From positions 2,914,001 to 2,978,000 of the forward strand of contig JAWLBI010000001.1 of the NCBI GenBank assembly GCA_041394985.1: a DNA stretch of 64,000 nt, written 5' to 3'. Position 1 is the stretch's first letter, and the number at the start of each line of letters is the position of its first letter. The notes beneath the pieces are model-generated. The model ran no database searches and had not been told where the DNA came from. It saw nothing but the letters and a program-made list of their open reading frames with translations. Origin of the DNA: JAGLON01 sp041394985. GTDB taxonomy: Bacteria > Zixibacteria > MSB-5A5 > GN15 > JAAZOE01. This document shows, piece by piece, positions 62,534-64,000 of this stretch. Position numbers and translations under genes: made by a program.

Positions 62534-62549
62534 ATCCTGATATAATCAT

Positions 62550-62583
62550 AAAGCCGCTCATGGAAACATGGGCGGCTTTTTTT
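62550..62583 (+). terminator. Rho-independent terminator of nifJ
   Basis: AAGCCGC and CATG arms around GAAA, then GCGGC and seven T. Confidence 0.9.
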
Positions 62584-62603
62584 ATTCGTAAACGCCGAAA
62601 TGC

Positions 62604-62631
62604 TTGCAAATTAGAGTTTTTACCGTACAAA
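62604..62631 (+). promoter_or_regulatory. Possible promoter of the outer-membrane protein gene
   Basis: TTGCAA, 16 bp, TACAAA, about 70 nt above the start. Confidence 0.4.
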
Positions 62632-62702
62632 TCCTGATAAAGATTCCCGGCAAAATATCCGATAAATAGGCACAACAGACTATTTATGTAACAGGAGGAC
62701 CT

Positions 62703-63572
62703 ATGCGTTCGTTTTTTACCTATTTACTGGTCGTTTTTCTGGTTTTCGTGCTTGCGGTTCCGGCCATGGCTCAGACTGAGGATGAATTGGTCGCCAAATT
62801 TTTGAAAAAAGCCGAAAAGAAACAGATAAAGAAAGTCGGGTATTTCATTCTTCAGGGATCTTATGGAAAGCTCGGCACCAACAGCGACTACAATCAGTTT
62901 GCCAGCAGTGTATCCCGATATCTCTTTTCCGCCACCGGAGAATCGGTCGGTATCGACGGCATTTACCGTTCCAAGGAATTTTACCTGGGATTTGGCTTAA
63001 TGACAAGCCAGAAAACTTCGGCGTCAGTCGGTATATCCTATTGGCTTAAAATGGGTTCCAGCGATAATGGCGATTACAACCTGACCCTGGTGAACTCCAA
63101 CGATATGGAAAACCGGACCGATTTTGATTTAAAGTCCGAAGTACAAATCTATGGTTTAAGCAGCGGTTTCAGCTATTATCTGCTCAATGCCCCGGATAAA
63201 GAGGGAGTACTGCATAATTTTGCTCTGAAAACCAATATATCCGGCGGATTCTATTTTGCTTCCTGGAATCTCTGGGAAGGCTATACAGGATATAACCTGA
63301 GTACGTCCACGAGTGAAGATATCGCGGGTAAGCTGACAGGATCGGCTCCCGGACTTTCGGTCGGACTTTCGATGGAATATCCGACGCCGTTGATGGGCCT
63401 GGTTCTGGAAGGTTCGGCAAGCTACTTTTACCTGAACTTTAGCAAGATGAAATGGTATAATGACAACAATGAGGAAAATGTTGTCGTATACAACAATGAC
63501 GCCGACCGTGTAGAGCTTGATTTCTCGGGGCCGCGGGCCAATTTCGGTCTCAAGCGTTATTTCAGTTGGTAA
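62703..63572 (+). CDS. Predicted outer-membrane beta-barrel protein
   Basis: 289 residues with signal peptide 1-23 (cleaved after AMA). The mature part alternates strands rich in Tyr/Gly/Ser and ends GLKRYFSW, an aromatic C-terminus that suits insertion by the Bam machinery. No family is recognised. It may form a small pore or a structural barrel. ATG 62703 has ACAGGAGG upstream. Confidence 0.75.
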   Translation: MRSFFTYLLVVFLVFVLAVPAMAQTEDELVAKFLKKAEKKQIKKVGYFILQGSYGKLGTNSDYNQFASSVSRYLFSATGESVGIDGIYRSKEFYLGFGLMTSQKTSASVGISYWLKMGSSDNGDYNLTLVNSNDMENRTDFDLKSEVQIYGLSSGFSYYLLNAPDKEGVLHNFALKTNISGGFYFASWNLWEGYTGYNLSTSTSEDIAGKLTGSAPGLSVGLSMEYPTPLMGLVLEGSASYFYLNFSKMKWYNDNNEENVVVYNNDADRVELDFSGPRANFGLKRYFSW

Positions 63573-63585
63573 GGCAAGAAGCGTC

Positions 63586-63614
63586 TTGTCAATCGGCTCG
63601 AAGGGTTGTATATT
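63586..63614 (+). promoter_or_regulatory. Probable promoter of the TolB-like gene
   Basis: TTGTCA, exactly 17 bp, TATATT, about 37 nt above the start codon. Confidence 0.5.
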
Positions 63615-63650
63615 GTGGGCTTTCTAAGCCTTAAAAAACAGGATTGATTC

Positions 63651-64000
63651 ATGCATAGGTTCAAAACGCTTTCGCTTGCTTTTTCGGTTCTCCTTCTGTT
63701 TTTGATTACGACCCTTGCTTTCGCCGGTAAAGACACGCCACAATCGTCTTCCGCCGGCCCGGCATCACTCGATCCGGGCCCGCGACCTGTTGGCAAAATA
63801 GCCTTTATCAATGACGGCAATGTGTGGATGTGCGACACCGATGGCAGCGACAGACATATCGTTTGCGAAATCAAGAACGCCAAAGGACCTTTGTCGTTTT
63901 CTCCCGACAATAAACGGATAGCCTTTTCCCGGTTCGGTTCGGATCAGAACCAGTTGCCGTCCGGTGAAGGCGGCCGCCATTTACTGCACGATTTATTTAT
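63651..64000 (+). CDS. Secreted TolB/PD40-like propeller protein, N-terminal part
   Basis: The first 116 codons of a gene cut by the right edge. Signal peptide 1-25 (ending LAFA). After a Pro/Ser linker comes GKIAFINDGNVWMCDTDGSD and then LSFSPDNKRIAFSR, the WD40-like PD40 repeat typical of TolB-type beta-propellers. Role (periplasmic sensor, protease partner or TolB) cannot be told. AGGATTG serves as ribosome site. Confidence 0.75.
   Translation, partial: MHRFKTLSLAFSVLLLFLITTLAFAGKDTPQSSSAGPASLDPGPRPVGKIAFINDGNVWMCDTDGSDRHIVCEIKNAKGPLSFSPDNKRIAFSRFGSDQNQLPSGEGGRHLLHDLF

Noticed and set aside
1..64000. tRNA and rRNA genes
   Set aside because: The gene-free stretches were read for T-loop-like motifs and cloverleaf ends and none were convincing.

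Overview
The window is about 64 kb of a Gram-negative bacterial chromosome of roughly even GC. Several traits point to the FCB side of the tree, and a Zixibacteria-like candidate phylum is my best guess (inference, not proof). These traits are two secreted proteins ending in a PNPFNP...KMVLLK sorting/FlgD-like tail, lipid A/LPS core export and glycosyltransferase genes, an Mla/MCE lipid transporter, several lipoproteins, a eukaryote-type citrate synthase and pyruvate:ferredoxin oxidoreductase. No rRNA, tRNA, phage, IS transposase or CRISPR array was seen.

Layout. 1-1.7 kb: the start of a secreted protein, a small Cys-rich protein, a block of palindromic repeats, and an ArsC-like gene read through an in-frame UGA (probable selenoprotein with a bacterial SECIS hairpin). 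1.8-4.3 kb: mlaD-mlaF-mlaE on the minus strand behind a good promoter. 4.4-10.2 kb: an MnmA-like tRNA thiolase, an AT-rich unknown membrane protein enclosed by repeats, and two lipoproteins. 10.3-16.1 kb: two secreted proteins with the same C-terminal tail. 16.7-20.9 kb: an OPT transporter and a GT39-TPR membrane protein. 20.9-33.4 kb: a long minus-strand run with an MsbA-like flippase, four LPS-type glycosyltransferases, RelA/SpoT, a zinc-ribbon/TPR protein with a metal permease, ComF, a Xer recombinase and a GGDEF protein.

33.4-34.4 kb: a gene-free repeat block with a MITE-like inverted-repeat unit. 34.4-39.4 kb: minus-strand lipoprotein, M50 protease, glutamate dehydrogenase family enzyme, alkyladenine glycosylase, PHP phosphatase and MBL hydrolase. 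39.6-47.7 kb: a plus-strand metabolic run (prfB with programmed frameshift, pta, aspartate aminotransferase, pckA, fmdB, glcD, citrate synthase). 47.8-51.8 kb: two histidine kinases. 52.2-57.4 kb: trxB, an NDUFA9-like SDR, a cobalamin adenosyltransferase and a GlcD-GlcF fusion. 57.7-62.5 kb: an Rrf2 regulator, dcd and nifJ. 62.7-64 kb: an outer-membrane protein and the start of a TolB-like propeller protein.

How the genes fit together. Pta, PckA, aspartate aminotransferase, citrate synthase, PFOR, GDH and the two GlcD enzymes suggest central carbon metabolism around pyruvate/acetyl-CoA/oxaloacetate with Fe-S chemistry, and the Rrf2 protein with three cysteines is well placed to sense it. The Mla, MsbA, GT and outer-membrane genes build and maintain an LPS outer membrane.

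The most notable non-textbook signals are the UGA-containing ArsC-like gene and a superfamily of intergenic palindromes. In these palindromes the stem arms change together while a small inner palindrome is swapped between families.
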